DNA of 64,000 bases from Holacanthus passer (Eukaryota; Chordata; Actinopteri; Pomacanthidae), in assembly GCA_025331565.1 (NCBI GenBank), contig JAFREQ010000011.1:16775001-16839000 (forward strand). The letters are read 5' to 3'. How positions within the stretch are numbered: the stretch's first letter is position 1; the number at the start of each line of letters is the position of its first letter. The notes under the pieces are model-generated. The model was not told where the DNA came from and searched no databases. It saw nothing but the letters and a program-made list of their open reading frames with translations. Made by a program: the position numbers and the translations under genes. This document shows positions 1 through 12,455 of the stretch, piece after piece.

Positions 1-23
1 ACATCGACACAAGTTTGCACACT

Positions 24-45
24 CACACACACACACACACACACC
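24..45. repeat. (CA)n microsatellite
   Basis: About 11 uninterrupted CA units. Confidence 0.95.
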
Positions 46-159
46 TGTGGTAATCACACGTACGTACGAAATCGTCCACGGTGGGGGTTGCATTCTTCAC
101 TCAAATCAACATTCATCAGCGTGTACAGAGGTGGATGAATTGATGCATCCACCGCTACT

Positions 160-292
160 GTCAACGAAAGGAAGGAGAGAGGAGCTCAGAGAGGGAGGAG
201 AGTGATGGAAATAGAATGAAAATGAGAAATGGAGAAGGAAAAACAAAACAAAAAAAGAAAGGAGACATGAATAAAAGAGAGAGGGGGGAGAG
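160..292. repeat. Purine-rich tract (GA/GGA-rich)
   Basis: The plus strand is almost all A and G (runs such as GGAAGGAGAGAGGAG and GAGAGGGGGGAGAGG), a low-complexity polypurine stretch with potential for triplex structure. The minus-strand open frame through it (Ser/Phe/Pro-rich) is an artefact of this composition. Confidence 0.8.
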
Positions 293-2201
293 GCTGTGCG
301 GTGAACGTTGATGAAATGGTGATTGCCTCTTGCTTGCTAATGGTTGGCCTGGAGGGGTGTCAGAGAATGACATGTGCAGCTAAGCTCATCCCTCTGCATT
401 TGTTTCTCCTCGTCCTCATATTACCAGCGAGGTTCACCTTCGCAGACAACTGCAGATGTCCCACCGACAGAACAGACAAATCAATAAGAATTCAATAACG
501 CGTTAATTGTCTGAAATGGCAAACGTGGCAAATAAGAAATATTCTGTTTTTATTCCCCTGAGGGTAAAGTCATATAGAGATACAGCTAACCTCAGTGGTT
601 TACACAACATGTGCTTTGAAGGTATTCTCAGAATCAATTGTCATTTTTCCTTTTGTGGAGACCCTCATTTTAATCCATGTTCTTTAAAACCAAAGCTGCT
701 TTTTTTCCCCGATCAACATTATGAAAGATACATAAACACCACCAGGAAGGAGAGCGGAGACACAAAATGAGGGGCTCACTTAACTAACAGGAGATGAGTG
801 GGACATTATTACAAGAGGCACACAGAATCAGCAACAAATTAATGGTACTTTCATTCAAAAAAGAAAGAATCTTGTGTCCGATAGCGAGATCAAGACTAAA
901 GGAGTTTGCACAACAAGTCTGAATTCTTCTTGTGCATTCTTGGAAATCCATTGTCTGAAAACCGAAGTCTTGCACATCCGAATATGATGTATTTATTTGA
1001 ACTTTAATTCCCCGAATCTTGAGAATTTCCCAAGATGACGCCGGAGCTGTGCTTCAAGATCTACTCTGTGGTGTTGGGCCGTTTGATCCACCACTGGAAT
1101 CACAAGAAGCACTTATTAAAAGAAGAATCAAACTCATTACCACGATCCAGTTGATCTGAACAGCAGTTGGACCAACGCAGCCCAACACTGCACACCAGCT
1201 CAGGGGAACATCATCTGTATATATATAAAAAAACTCAGCCCCCTCCAATTAAGGCTCATTCATTAAAACAAAGCTCCTAAAATCGGCCAATTTCTGATTT
1301 AAATAAACTGTGTGTATACTAATTGTTTTCAATCTATTGAGGAAAAGTCGCCGAGGCTTGTTCAACACGATCCACAGCACATTTCAACTCAGAGCTAACT
1401 TGAATGAAAACTGTATAAATGTGTCTTATATTAGCTTGTACGTCAATTAGCAGTTCGCCACCCCTTGATTAGCTGTTTTGTGTGTGTCTATCAAATCTCT
1501 GTTTGTGACCCACTTGTTTCTTTTTTCAGTTTCTTTTGTTTGGCATGTTTTGTCAGTTTTCAAGACTGTTCCCCTTGACATATTAAAATAATATTTAATT
1601 TTTTTTTTTTATTGAAGCACTTTGCATTATATGCCATTCTCCTCTTGCTTTGAAAACATATCAAACTGCTGAGTGTCAAATCTCTTACCGGTGATTGGCG
1701 TTCAACCGCATGGCGTCAAATTAAGCTCAGTGCAGCGAACGTTCAAAAAACATGTCCATCACTTTCTTGGTGGCCTGTATGCACAAAGCAAATCCCCCCG
1801 GGGCAAAACAGGAGAATATTACAACTGAGAATGAAAACCGAGAACTATTAGCAAAGGTAAGAGTCATGTGATTTTGCTCTGGCTGGATGACTTGATATAA
1901 ATAAAAATCTGATATTGATCTTTGTCATGATATGGTAAATGACACAAATACAGTAAATTGGTATTCAGTGTTATTGAAGGGTTTGGTTTTGTACATATAA
2001 AACAAAACAATACAATTTTATTCAGTTTTTAACCTCAGTTTGCTTGACATCTATATTTTAATAGGATCTAATAAGGATCAAGTTTACAATATAGTTATGT
2101 ATGTAAAAATGGAAATTCAGATTTTTTTTAGCCACTTATGTCTTATGACTATTATACAGGCCAGAAATAGTCCATTACACCCTCCATTAAATGACAAATT
2201 G
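293..2201. other. Intergenic, no gene recognised
   Basis: Short chance frames only. The frame at 301-498 contains a hydrophobic stretch (LIPLHLFLLVLILPA) followed by ADNCRCP, but it has no splice donor, homologous domain or upstream promoter signature that I can see. A 9-bp inverted pair (GTGTTGGGC at 1071 and GCCCAACAC at 1180) is present. Confidence 0.5.
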
Positions 2202-2290
2202 ATTCAATTCAATTTTATTTGTACAGCGCCAAATCACAACAAGACAGTCGTCTTCGCATAAGGAGCAGGTCTAGAGCATACTCTATAATA
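2202..2290. mobile_element. Teleost LINE-tail fragment (TATTTGTACAGCGCCAAATC type)
   Basis: ATTCAATTCAATTTTATTTG, then TACAGCGCCAAATCACAACA, then AAGGAGCAGGTCTAGAGCAT follow a widespread teleost repeat that I recognise. Only about 90 bp survive and there is no coding part. Confidence 0.65.
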
Positions 2291-2721
2291 TTGCTGTTCA
2301 CTTTGGTTTTTGTATGGATTAAACATAACATGTTAACAATCGAGCCTTAGAGCTGCTGTTAGTCAGATTTTGTTGCTGTCGGACTGAGCTGGGCTCGCTG
2401 TTCACCTCTGTTTCCGGCCTTTGTGCAAAGCTAAGTTTCATATGTAATGTACAGACTTGAGAGCGGTATCAATCTTCTCAACTCACTGCGTCCTGACAGT
2501 TTTACACAATCACTGCCTTACTGTACATGTAACAGGAGAATAAGCCTCGAACGCTAATCCATTTCAATTACGGGATATCTGTGAACTGGTAATTGAATTC
2601 AAAGACTCTCTTGGTAATCAACACTATCACCGGCGCCTTCCAACATTGTCGGCACATTGTTTTCTATCAGTGCTTTTAATTGTTTCCCCCTTTTGCTTTA
2701 TTTTGCATTTTCCCAGAACTA

Positions 2722-2892
2722 TCGAGTCGCGGGAGTGATTACGGCTCGGCCCGTCTATCGATCGAGAAGCTCCTCCGTTTGTTTGTCTGTCTGTCCGTCC
2801 AGCGTGCGGCCTGTCGTATTCACGCGAGGCACTTTAAACAACCGAGGCGCAGTCTTGATGGAGCCGCGGGAAACTGATGGAAGCGAGCATGT
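2722..2892. other. Isolated CpG cluster in the desert
   Basis: About 20 CpGs lie in roughly 170 bp (GTCGCGGGAG, CTCGGCCCGTCTATCGATCG, GTGCGGCCTGTCGTATTCAC, GCCGCGGG), while the flanks have very few. No splice sites or recognisable protein are seen. The two overlapping frames here give unlike, domain-free peptides. It could be an orphan CpG island or enhancer core, or the start of an unrecognised transcript. Confidence 0.5.
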
Positions 2893-2898
2893 GTGTTA

Positions 2899-3112
2899 GG
2901 ATGGATGGATGGATAGATGATAGACAAATGGATGAATGATAGGGAGATAAATGGATGGGCAGATGAATCGCTGGATGGGTGCACAGATGGATGTGTTGAT
3001 GGAGTGATTATCTGAAAGATGGAGGAGAGGCAGAAGAATAGTGGAATGGACAGGCTGGATTGTCATCAGATGAGCTGATGAATAAATGGGCAGACAGATA
3101 GGTAGATGGCCA
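2899..3112. repeat. Degenerate (GATG/GGAT)n tetranucleotide array
   Basis: It begins with four GGAT units, then decays into GGATGAATGAT, GATGGGCAGATGAAT and GGATGGGTGCACAGATGG. It is an old microsatellite of about 210 bp. Confidence 0.85.
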
Positions 3113-3332
3113 GGGAGAGATTAATAGGTGCTTTCCTCAGTGGGCCACCTGCATCCTCAGCATTTAGAAGAGGGTGGAGAGCAGATACTCATCTGTAATA
3201 GGGGTAATGGAGCTCAAAATAAACTCACAAACAACTCTATTTCTGTCTTTTTTTCCCCTTCACCCTGTCAGCACACCCTCACTCCCTCTCGCACTCTCAC
3301 TATGAACATTTCCCATGCACTCCATTTTGACA

Positions 3333-3354
3333 TTTTTTTTTTTTTTTTTTTTTT
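3333..3354. repeat. T homopolymer
   Basis: A run of about 22 T, followed at about 3400 by an A run. Frames through it are Phe- or Lys-rich artefacts. Confidence 0.9.
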
Positions 3355-3783
3355 GAGGGACTACACATGCTCCAAAGAGGAAACAAGCTCAAGCACTGGA
3401 AAAAAAAAAAAATCCCATACAGCAAAATGCTTATTCCTTCCACGGTCATTGTACTCTCACCATTTAGTATTCTGGGAAGCAGTAATTTATTGCTGGCAAA
3501 CATTTTTCCTTTGTGTTATATGGAATAAAATTTGCAGGGTATCATCAAAGTGTGGAGCAAAATTGCAGGCACGGCCTTGAAAGACCTTCCTCATGTGTAC
3601 AAGCCTTTGAAAAGGGCCCGGTCCCTGATCGTAGCCACCCCCTGTTCAAAGAGTGGCAGGACCAAAAGTCTTAAGAACTCACTTGTCCTTGCTGCCGTTG
3701 ACTTTTTAAATATCTCTAATATATCTTACTGTTTATCATTTGTTTGATTGGAAGGAAACACTTTGACCTAACCAATTGTTGTT

Positions 3784-4013
3784 TCAATTAATCGATTAAT
3801 ATTTTAGTCTATTAAATATAAAAAAAAAAAACAGTGAAAAAATGTCCAAGACTCCAAGTTTATGTCCTCAGATGTCTTGCCTCGTCCAACTAAAACCCAG
3901 ATAGACTCGGTTTACAGTTACACAGAAAAGCAGCAAATCCTAACACTGAAGAACCATTATCAAAATATTTGCAACTATCTTTTGGTCAATCAACTAATAT
4001 GTTAATCTCTAAA
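3784..4013. mobile_element. MITE-like repeat with AATCGATTAAT end (copy 1)
   Basis: The left end is CAATTAATCGATTAATATTT and the right end is GGTCAATCAACTAATATGTT. In between are AAAAATGTCCAAGACTCCAA and CACAGAAAAGCAGCAAATCC, in the order typical of a widespread teleost element. It is diverged and non-coding. Confidence 0.65.
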
Positions 4014-4432
4014 GCGCTTTCTTCTTGTGAGCAACGCCTCCATCTTGCAGTCGTTGTATGATGTTTTAAAATTTTCTCTCTTCAGTCGTGAATATAAAAT
4101 TCATGGACAACTGATGCCTCTGTCATGCCGGCTGCTCGTTTTCCTGCACACATCAGTTATGCTTCTCTGTTTGTGCGTGGATGCGTTTGCGGCTCCTGCC
4201 TCTCTGAAAGCGTTCAAATTGTGCATACATGCAGAATGCGCTTATATATTTCACACGCTTGGGTCTGAACGGCCATAATGTCGTGCGAGCGTATACACGA
4301 GAGGCACAATCAGAAAAAGCTGTTTATGTTCATGTTGTTGTGCAGGTTTATCAGTTTTCTGTTATACTCAATTAGAATGCTTTACGCTCGCTCAACAGTG
4401 ACAGTGAAACGCATTACTGTCACTCTCGCCTC

Positions 4433-4662
4433 TCCTCTCCTCTCTCTCTCTCTTTTTTGCATGCTTTCATTTTGCTGTCCTCTCTCAGCAGATGGACCAG
4501 ACACACACTGGTGGCTCGCTGTGTAAAGTAACTGGTAGTGAGGCGGTGTGTTTTGACTGGTGTGTGCATGTGTGTGCTCACTCGCTCTCTCTCTCTCTCT
4601 CTGTGTGTGTGTGTCATGCGTTTGTGTTTATGTTAGTGTGTGCGTGTACAGTGTGTGTGTGT
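4433..4662. repeat. Compound CT/GT microsatellite region
   Basis: CT repeats (4435-4455 and 4585-4602) alternate with GT repeats (4602-4614 and about 4650-4664). Both strands give Ser/Leu/Cys/Val-rich spurious frames. Confidence 0.9.
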
Positions 4663-4664
4663 GT

Positions 4665-7276
4665 TGACAGGTGGCAGTGGAGGTGCTAATGCCACCAGCC
4701 ACACACTCAGAATACATTTCCATGTCTCTCACACCCCATCTCATTTAATAGTCATCCTGGTGGCTTCAGCATTCAAACCCACTTATGCTAATGTGTTTCG
4801 GGGTATCAGGCTGCTTGTTCTTTAACCATTTTATATTAGCTCTATTGACCATCATTTCGCTACAAATAATTGCGCAGATAAGTGTTATCTACCGGCGGGA
4901 AATGCAGGACAGGAGAAAGTGACGAGTCTGCAGGATGAGAAAGGGGAATAAAAAAAAAAAAGTGAAATCAATAGAAGGTAAGCAGTTTTCCCCTCTTGAG
5001 AAAAGTTCAGGAAAACTACCATGATGCCTTTCTGCAAAACACACAAAAGTTGGGAACATTACTGGTCCAACTGCAAAACGCATCGTGCATGTTTTGCAAT
5101 TTGCGATCGTATTAAAGACACTTTTGACCATTAGTCAAGTTTTTTGTTTTTAAGCAGATTGTATTTGTGTTATTATTTATTCCCTTACTGCAGATGTTTT
5201 CTACTTTCTTACCTTTTTTGCACCTATTCTATTTAAATCATTGCACCCATGAACCTTATCTATTGAACTTTTTTAAACTTTGGATGTCTGTTAGTGATAT
5301 TTTAAGTGGTGGCAGTAGATACAGCTCTGTGAAGAAGCAGAAGAGTGACAGAGGGGGAAAGATTGATGGGCACCGACTGTATTGTTTCAAGTCTTTGTCT
5401 TCAGGTAAATCACTTGTATTGTTGAATGACAGAATGGTGCCACTGATCAAACAAATACCCTCTAGAGAATAACAGCGGGCCTCTACAGACACAGTCTGAG
5501 AGATGGACTGTCAAATCAAACCTGAGGGAAGCAGTTTTGTAGTTACTCTGTAGTTCAGATTCTACAAATGAGTATTGGGACTCAGGGAGCAGATATTGAC
5601 AAGGGTTAGGGTGTTTCCCTCTGGTGAATATTAGTGGCTATTATATATATTCAATAAGATTTATGTAGCTCAGTTTTTAGCCACACAAGTAGTAGGACAC
5701 AACACTACACTACAGTTTAACATGGGGACAGGTTGATCATTTAGATCTGAGTCCAACAAGATGAGCACAATAAACATACAAAATATACAGAAGATAAACC
5801 ATTTTCATTCAGGTGATAACATAGTCCTCCTTTGGCTTCACCCTTAAACAGAGCTTTATGCAAACGGAAATAAGTGATAGTACTGTGAGATCTCTATAAA
5901 GTACCTACATTGTACAAGTGCAGAAATAGATGATAACATTGTACAGATTGTATATAGAAACATGATTAGTCACAACATTTTAGGAGAAGTGTAATACTGT
6001 GCAAATCCTTCATGTCAGACCATTGAATTTTTCACTTGATAATTGAGGAATAGAGCACAATTTTCCCGTCTTCTCGTTGCACCTACTTGCCAGACTGATC
6101 ACCTTTTCGACACTGATTAATACATGCGTGCATGATTCTTTGCCAGCATACTGTAGGTGGTTGCTTCAGGAGTGCGAAACCAAACTTCTATCTAGCGGAT
6201 GTTTCTTTTGCTGTATGAAGTGTATCTTTCAGTCGAAATACATTCATCACCCTAAAAGCTGCTAACAAGGTGTATGAATTTATTAACACCAGGTGCTCTG
6301 TGAGCCGAGCGTTCTTTCTCGTGTTATGTTTCACAATCTTCTCTGTGCCCCATTCTTGGATCTGTGTGGCATTTTAGTTTCTTTCCATGAATGCAGCTGC
6401 GGTGAAGTGTGAGGAAAGGCACAGAGGGTTGTGTGTCGGTCATGGTCCAGCAGCGCAATTCAATTTTCATGACTAGGATCACTCAGATCTGTGCTTACAC
6501 AGTCGGCCTGCTCAGGTTGAAGGTATTATATCTGTGTATGGCTTTAAAAAGTAATGACCGCGAGAACCAGTCCAAATGCTTCCCAACAGTTTTTGCACTC
6601 TTATTAATTACACAAACACATGGCTGTTAATCAAATGATTGTCATCTAACATACAACATGAAGCTGTTTGTGTATCCTGACACAGACAGTATTATGTAGC
6701 TGGAGTTGGTGGGTCCCCTTCCTCCATTCAGTCTGTCCCTGCAGATTGCTGTTTGTCTCTTCACTTGGTATCACTGAACTGTTTGTTTCATTGGGCATCG
6801 GCTCTCCTGGGACCAGAGCAGCATGCTAACCAAATGTGTTATCTTCTCCCAGGCTAATTTAATTTAAGACACCATTCAGTTGCTTGTGGCAATTCTGCAC
6901 CTCCTGTGCAAGGACAACAATTTCCTCTAAAGAGAGACTGTGTTGGCTGATGTGCACTGGACTGTTTTCACCATTTCTGGATCCCACATGCTTACTTTAT
7001 AACAAGTCATGTACTTTGCCATGTGCTACCTGTCTGTACGGAATATTTGTTGAACATTGTTGAACAAAATGATCTGTATCTAATGATGACTGGTTCTGAC
7101 TGCCAGTAAGTAAGCAGAGAAAAAAAAAACTATTTTTATGTATACAAGAAAATTTCCCATTTTTATTTCATTATCAACATCAGCATTTTGTTACTGGTAT
7201 GATGTGATATTGGGTTAAAAAGAACTGGTATCATCCTTCTCTGCTGTCAATATTTGCTTAGATCCATAGTATTGAT
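4665..7276. other. Intergenic, no gene or repeat recognised
   Basis: AT-rich unique-looking sequence. The longest frame (5167-5472, 101 codons) is Phe/Leu-rich with no recognisable domain. Confidence 0.5.
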
Positions 7277-7545
7277 TAGAGCCTGACCAATAAATCAATA
7301 TATTATCGGCCTACATTGTCTTTTTACAGATATATTGATGATGTCAAATATGACAAAAATTGTCCATGCATTGTCACAGTCCAGGGATGTACAATGACTA
7401 TGATTTTAAAAAGTACTTAAATCATATCTTAGTAACAAATTAAGGGGGGAAAAAAAGCAGTTGATATGTTTTTAGATTGGATCTTGAATTCTTAAAAATG
7501 TACACTGATATCAGCCTCAAAAATCTGGCATTGGTCAGGATCTAG
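7277..7545. mobile_element. Non-autonomous DNA element with terminal inverted repeats (copy A)
   Basis: The left end TAGAGCCTGACCAAT and the reverse complement of the right end, TAGATCCTGACCAAT, agree at 14 of 15 positions. The interior carries TATTATCGGCCTAC near the left and ATCAGCCTCAAAAATC near the right. Copy B (12139-12455) is the same family in the opposite orientation. At 269 bp it has no coding capacity, so it is MITE-like. No clear target-site duplication is visible. Confidence 0.7.
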
Positions 7546-8444
7546 TTTTCATTCTGTCTGGCGCCTTGTCAAGTTTAGGATGTGTCTATTGTTAATTAGC
7601 TCAGCCCCTTCATTCAGTGCACCCACCTCACCTGTTATGAGCCTAGTGTTTGGCTGCACTGTGCAGAAAAGGACCCACAGTTCCAGGATTTAACTTATTT
7701 TGAACTGAAATCACACTCACTGGATGTACGTGTTGGCTCACAGTTCACTTTACTCATTGCCTTTTGTGCCATTATCAACAATATGTAAGTTCAGGATGTA
7801 TACTTTCCAGTACCTCCTCACCGGGGATGCATCATATGTGCATAATTATTATATCTCTCTATGTTTATATTTCACTGCAAGTGGCACCTTGTTCTTCATC
7901 AATCTTGACACTGAAGGCTGACCATGTTGTGTGGGTTTGCTAAGCTGTGGGGCAGCAGGTCCACCACATGCATGCTGATTCAGGTTTGATCTGTACCTGT
8001 ATCTTTTGGCCATTGTATTTGTACAATGCCTCAGCTTCTTCTTTCTGACAAAAGGGTTAGCAAACAAAATCTACAGATACCACATAGGGAAAAGCCCCAA
8101 CATTCTTAAACACATGCATTGACCAAAACCACAATTGCAAATTGATGATAAAAAAGATAAAAAGATAAGATGTTTGTGTGTCTGAAAAGAGAGAAAGAGG
8201 GGAAGAGAAGGTGGAAATTGCTCACAATGTTTCTGTAAGTTATTAATCACTTACTCTGAATGCTGCTTTGTCACTTTTTGATCCACCTTCCAGAACCCAT
8301 CATATTTTTTAGTTCACCCAAACCTGTCAGACCCAGGGGTCAACAGGATTTGTAAAGCTGCCGTTCTGGGTCGACACGTGCATCATTATTTACTACCTAC
8401 ATGCATCAGCACCCACAAGTGCATCCATGTAAGTTTTGGCATGT

Positions 8445-8492
<48 letters not shown>

Positions 8493-10329
8493 GCAGTTCT
8501 TTTGGGTTCTTGCCCTCGTATGTCGGGAGAGACAGGTTGACCTTCACAGCCACAGGACTGCGAGGACACAGTGGGAGGTGGGGGTACAGTTTGGATGCCA
8601 GATGCCAAAGGATATAAAGATGTTAAATGTTGAACAGTACTTAAAAAATGCAAGGCCTTGCAATGATCCCACAACAAAAACAAATTAAAAACGGTTAATT
8701 TTCGATAAAACCAGAAACAGGACAAGCTATATTGGCAGGGGTTTCCAGTTTGCTGCTGGCAAAGAAATGCTGGCAGCTCTTTGAGGAAAAATCGCTTGCA
8801 GGACGCTTATACATTGCATTCATTTCAATTTTGGTTGTTGGGATTTTTTTTTTTTCCCAGTGGATGTGTCTGAATTGCAAAACCCCAATCAGAGCCCCAG
8901 TGTATTATTGCTATGGCCTCTTTCCAGACTTTTTCCATTTCAGTTAACCCTGAGGAAAAGGATCACACACGCAACACTCATTCAATGAATAAATGAACGA
9001 ATACACTCAGATTTAATATGACGATATAATTGATTGACAGAACTATCACATCCAAAGTAATTGCATTAATCCTCTTTATGCATAGTACCATATTACTTAT
9101 AAAATGCATATAATACAGTAGATTTCTCTCTTCTATATACTGTGATGATGACCTGTCAAACACTGACCTAGTTCATACTGAAACCAACACTGTTTCTTTC
9201 TCCATTGCGCACATGACGGTCCAAGGTTTGAGGTCAGATCATTAGGTTGTCTGACACCAGCAACCTGATGCCAGATTGCTTTGCAGCTGCCCATAAGTCA
9301 CAGAAACAACATTAATATCTTAGTGCAGCCTTTTCCGGACTTAAGGTTTCACTTATGCAACAAGGTTACACGCCCTACAGTGGTTGTTTTGTGCGGTTGC
9401 ATCTTTTAAATATACAGGGATGGAGGGAGGGAGCGCAATAGGAGTGTGCAGTTCATTTTTAAGGATTTTGAATTCATGGTTTGTTGTGTTCTTTATCAGA
9501 AGCTTATGGGGGAGATGCCATTTTTTTTCTTTTGGGTCTCGATCTGAAACTGTTTGGGAATCTCTGCCTTAGTGACAGTATATAAAGCCTCTGTGGTCCC
9601 CTTGCAGAAAAGTTAACACTGTATTCTTAAATTGCAAGAACTGAGAGCTATGGGAATATGCTGTATACAAAAAAACAGGTAAACACAGTTTTTAAAACCA
9701 TTTCTCATATTAACAATCACATCCCCCGCTCTTCACACACCAATCATGTCCAGGACTGCCGTGTCAGTATTTATACAGTCGTGACCTTCCCCTCTGTGAC
9801 CTCCTGATGCTCTTCAACATGTATAGTTTACTGACTGTCTGTCCAACACCGGATAAATCACGCTTGATCTTTTCTCTCTCTCTTTCCTTCGTGTCCCAAA
9901 TATCATAAATACCAACCAAAGGCAGAGAGACACAGTGGATGTTCAATGGATGCTGCTGCCAGAAGGGGCCAGAAATTAAGATATTTGATCTTTTTTGTGT
10001 GTGCACTACATGTATATAAAAGTACAAAAGAGGGACAAAATAAAAAATGCTCCCATAGGTATTCAATTGGATGGTGACCTTGTGACTGCGAAGGCCGTAG
10101 CTTATTATTCGCATCATTTCATCAAACCATTCAGTGACCTCTCATGCCCTGTATGGAAGCATCTCTTTATGTTTCTCGCAGCATTTATTCAGGTGTTTCC
10201 TTTATTTGTGACCTGTCTGTAGGTTTCCATCCACATATTGCACAAATATTTATTTACCGACTTTAGAAAAAATCAGCAACAAAATGTGAATCAGTTTTTG
10301 TTTGTGTGAATATTACAGGAATATTATTT

Positions 10330-10330
<1 letters not shown>
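7546..10330. other. Intergenic, no gene recognised
   Basis: Apart from the CA array at 8446 only mixed AT-rich sequence is seen. Frames are short and domain-free. Confidence 0.5.
8446..8491. repeat. (CA)n microsatellite
   Basis: About 23 uninterrupted CA units, giving His/Thr- and Val/Cys-rich spurious frames. Confidence 0.95.

Positions 10331-10331
<1 letters not shown>

Positions 10332-10362
<31 letters not shown>
10332..10362. repeat. (AT)n microsatellite
   Basis: About 15 AT units, directly adjoining the reverse-transcriptase-like remnant. Confidence 0.95.
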
Positions 10363-10363
<1 letters not shown>

Positions 10364-10550
10364 AATGCCAACTTCAGAATTTATCCCACCTTTCACCAAC
10401 ACTGACACGACTTTAATCAAGTGAGGACCAGATTGGGGAAGATTATTCAGAGATTCCAAGAAATCCAGGAGTTGATCTGTAAGAATTCTTTCAATGATTT
10501 GGAGTAAAAATGGGTGGATTGGAGATTGGTCTATAACTCCATACCTGAAC
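10345..10550 (-). pseudogene. Probable remnant of a LINE reverse transcriptase
   Basis: The minus-strand frame reads SPIHPFLLQIIERI, then LTDQLLDFLESLNNLPQSG, then LIKVVSVLV. This resembles the stretch of non-LTR reverse transcriptases around YRPISLLPxxSKIxER...QL...QSGFR...ETAL.KV, with a deletion after QSG. The conserved residue spacing is suggestive, but the fragment is short, lacks the YxDD catalytic block, and runs into an AT microsatellite. It is a dead fragment at best. The flanking frame upstream (NPNPNLFSYPG) is a low-complexity artefact. Confidence 0.4.
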
Positions 10551-10559
10551 TGGGTCGGG

Positions 10560-12138
10560 AGAGGGTTTTTTTGTGGTGAACACTTGTCATAGAAAGTGTC
10601 ATTTCCGTACCACAGACCTGGGTATGAGAATAAATTTGGATTTGGATTTGAATTTGGAGTTGAAATTTGACTGTGGGACAGGAGGAAGGACACATATGAG
10701 CTACAGCTACAGGAAAAGGCCTGGTGTTCAAAATGAATTATTTATACTTTCAGAACTCACCTATTGTTACAGAGAAACAAAGGTGAACATTTCAGTCATA
10801 GATTGTCTTTTGGAAAGTTAAAGCGAGAACACAATGAGTTCAGCCGTTTAGCAAAAGAGGATGTGTATCCATTTACCAGCTCAAGTGAAGTTGGAGAAGG
10901 GGCCCCAGTGCATGGGAGGCCTCAGGAGACACGTGTTGACAAGACCCAATGAATCAGGAGGAACCCTCTGGAGGTTGAGGAGATGAGGGGAAAGACAGAA
11001 AGAAAGATGGAGCGAGAGGAGGGGAAAGAAACTGGCTATGGGCTGTTGATGTAAAACTCCATCTATACCTGCGTGGCGTTCTTGTTGCATGTGAATGTTT
11101 TTTTGCATTGATGTGCATGGATGTATATGTATGCATGTGAGTGTGTGTGTGTTCCTGCTCTTCCAGGGAGCTTTGTGTGCATCATCAGTGGCAGAGCAGC
11201 TCTCATGTTCCCGTGGGGAAAAAAGGCAGAATACCTTTGAGCGACTTTCAGACAAGTGTCACATCAACATCAGATTGAAGGGAGAGTTTAAACATCTGTA
11301 CATCTATTTTCTGCCATTATGTGAAATTGTCAGAGGTGAGTTGTGCACAGTAATTTTTTTTCCCAAAGGAGGTTTGTAACACTAGTGAGAAGAAGAGGCA
11401 GCACTCTTAGATAAATGCATAATATTGAACCAGACAAAGGGGCCGAGAAAATTAATGCATCCGTCAGTGCCACATTATAAATTCAGACAGTTTACATATA
11501 GAGGTGATCATCAGGGGAAAAAAAAGATGAGACATTCACTGACAACAAAAGCTGTTTTTTTCCCCCTTTTTTCATTGAGAGAAAATATGATTGTGTTTCA
11601 GTATGTGCAGAGTAATGGGAGATAAATTCTGTTTCAGGGAAATGAATTAGTTAGAAGAGAGCGTCTTGGTGAAAAATGGCTCTGTCGTGAAGAGAAGGCA
11701 CGACCATGGCGATAATAAAGCAAAATGATCTCAGCAGCCGGGGCAGTTGTAACAACAGCAAACAGCGAGGCCACGATGAGACCATCTGGTTACTTCCAGC
11801 GTGCGGCGAACTCACGCGTAAAGCAGCCAGTCGTCCCTTTGTGCTTTTTGTTAAGTTAGCAAGTTTTATCATTTCACTGTGTGTTGACAAGACAACCAAA
11901 GTAACAAAGCTAAATTTAGGGTTCAGATTGTTTGTCATACAGTTAGACCTCTTTAAAAATATATTTCTAATAATTAAATGCACTTATACATCAGTTATAT
12001 GTTTTATTTGGAAGGAGCATCATTATGTTTATGCGCATTACATTTAAGTGGAAACTGATGAAGAGTGACACTTGCATACTGACTACAAACAAATTTATTC
12101 GAACAGATATTTCAATCCCATTCGATTTTTTTTTTTTT
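10560..12138. other. Intergenic, no gene recognised
   Basis: It contains a degenerate TTTGGATTTGAATTTGGAG short repeat (10635-10670) and a GA-rich patch near 10975-11030. The overlapping frames at 11651-12047 on both strands show no domain. Confidence 0.5.
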
Positions 12139-12455
12139 GCCTGACTGATACTGGATTTTTGAGGCTGGTACTGATATTTGAAAATCACATGAAGATATAT
12201 CAGAAGATCATTTGTCATTTTATTAACACATAACATACATAATTTTGATACAGATCCCTTATGATGTGATAAAGGCTTGTATTAAACATTTTACAGGTGA
12301 AAACTTGTCATTGATCTCACATTGTTTCTCAATTACCTTCAAACTAGCCTTTCTGTAATGCAATTTCTTAATATCTATTGGTAGACATATACATGATACC
12401 TATGCTGATATTGACCAACGTATCAGCCTCGTCAATTTATCGGTCTAGCTCTAAT
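12139..12455. mobile_element. Non-autonomous DNA element (copy B, inverted relative to copy A)
   Basis: It begins GCCTGACTGATACTGGATTT then TTGAGGCTGGTACTGATAT, the reverse complement of copy A's right end. It finishes TATCAGCCTCGTCAATTTAT then CGGTCTAGCTCTAAT, the reverse complement of copy A's left end. The outermost bases at the left are lost in a T run. The interior is diverged from copy A. Confidence 0.65.

Noticed and set aside
3128..3580. A 150-codon plus-strand open frame
   Set aside because: It runs through a T22 run and an A run (poly-Phe and poly-Lys), with no splice signals or domain.
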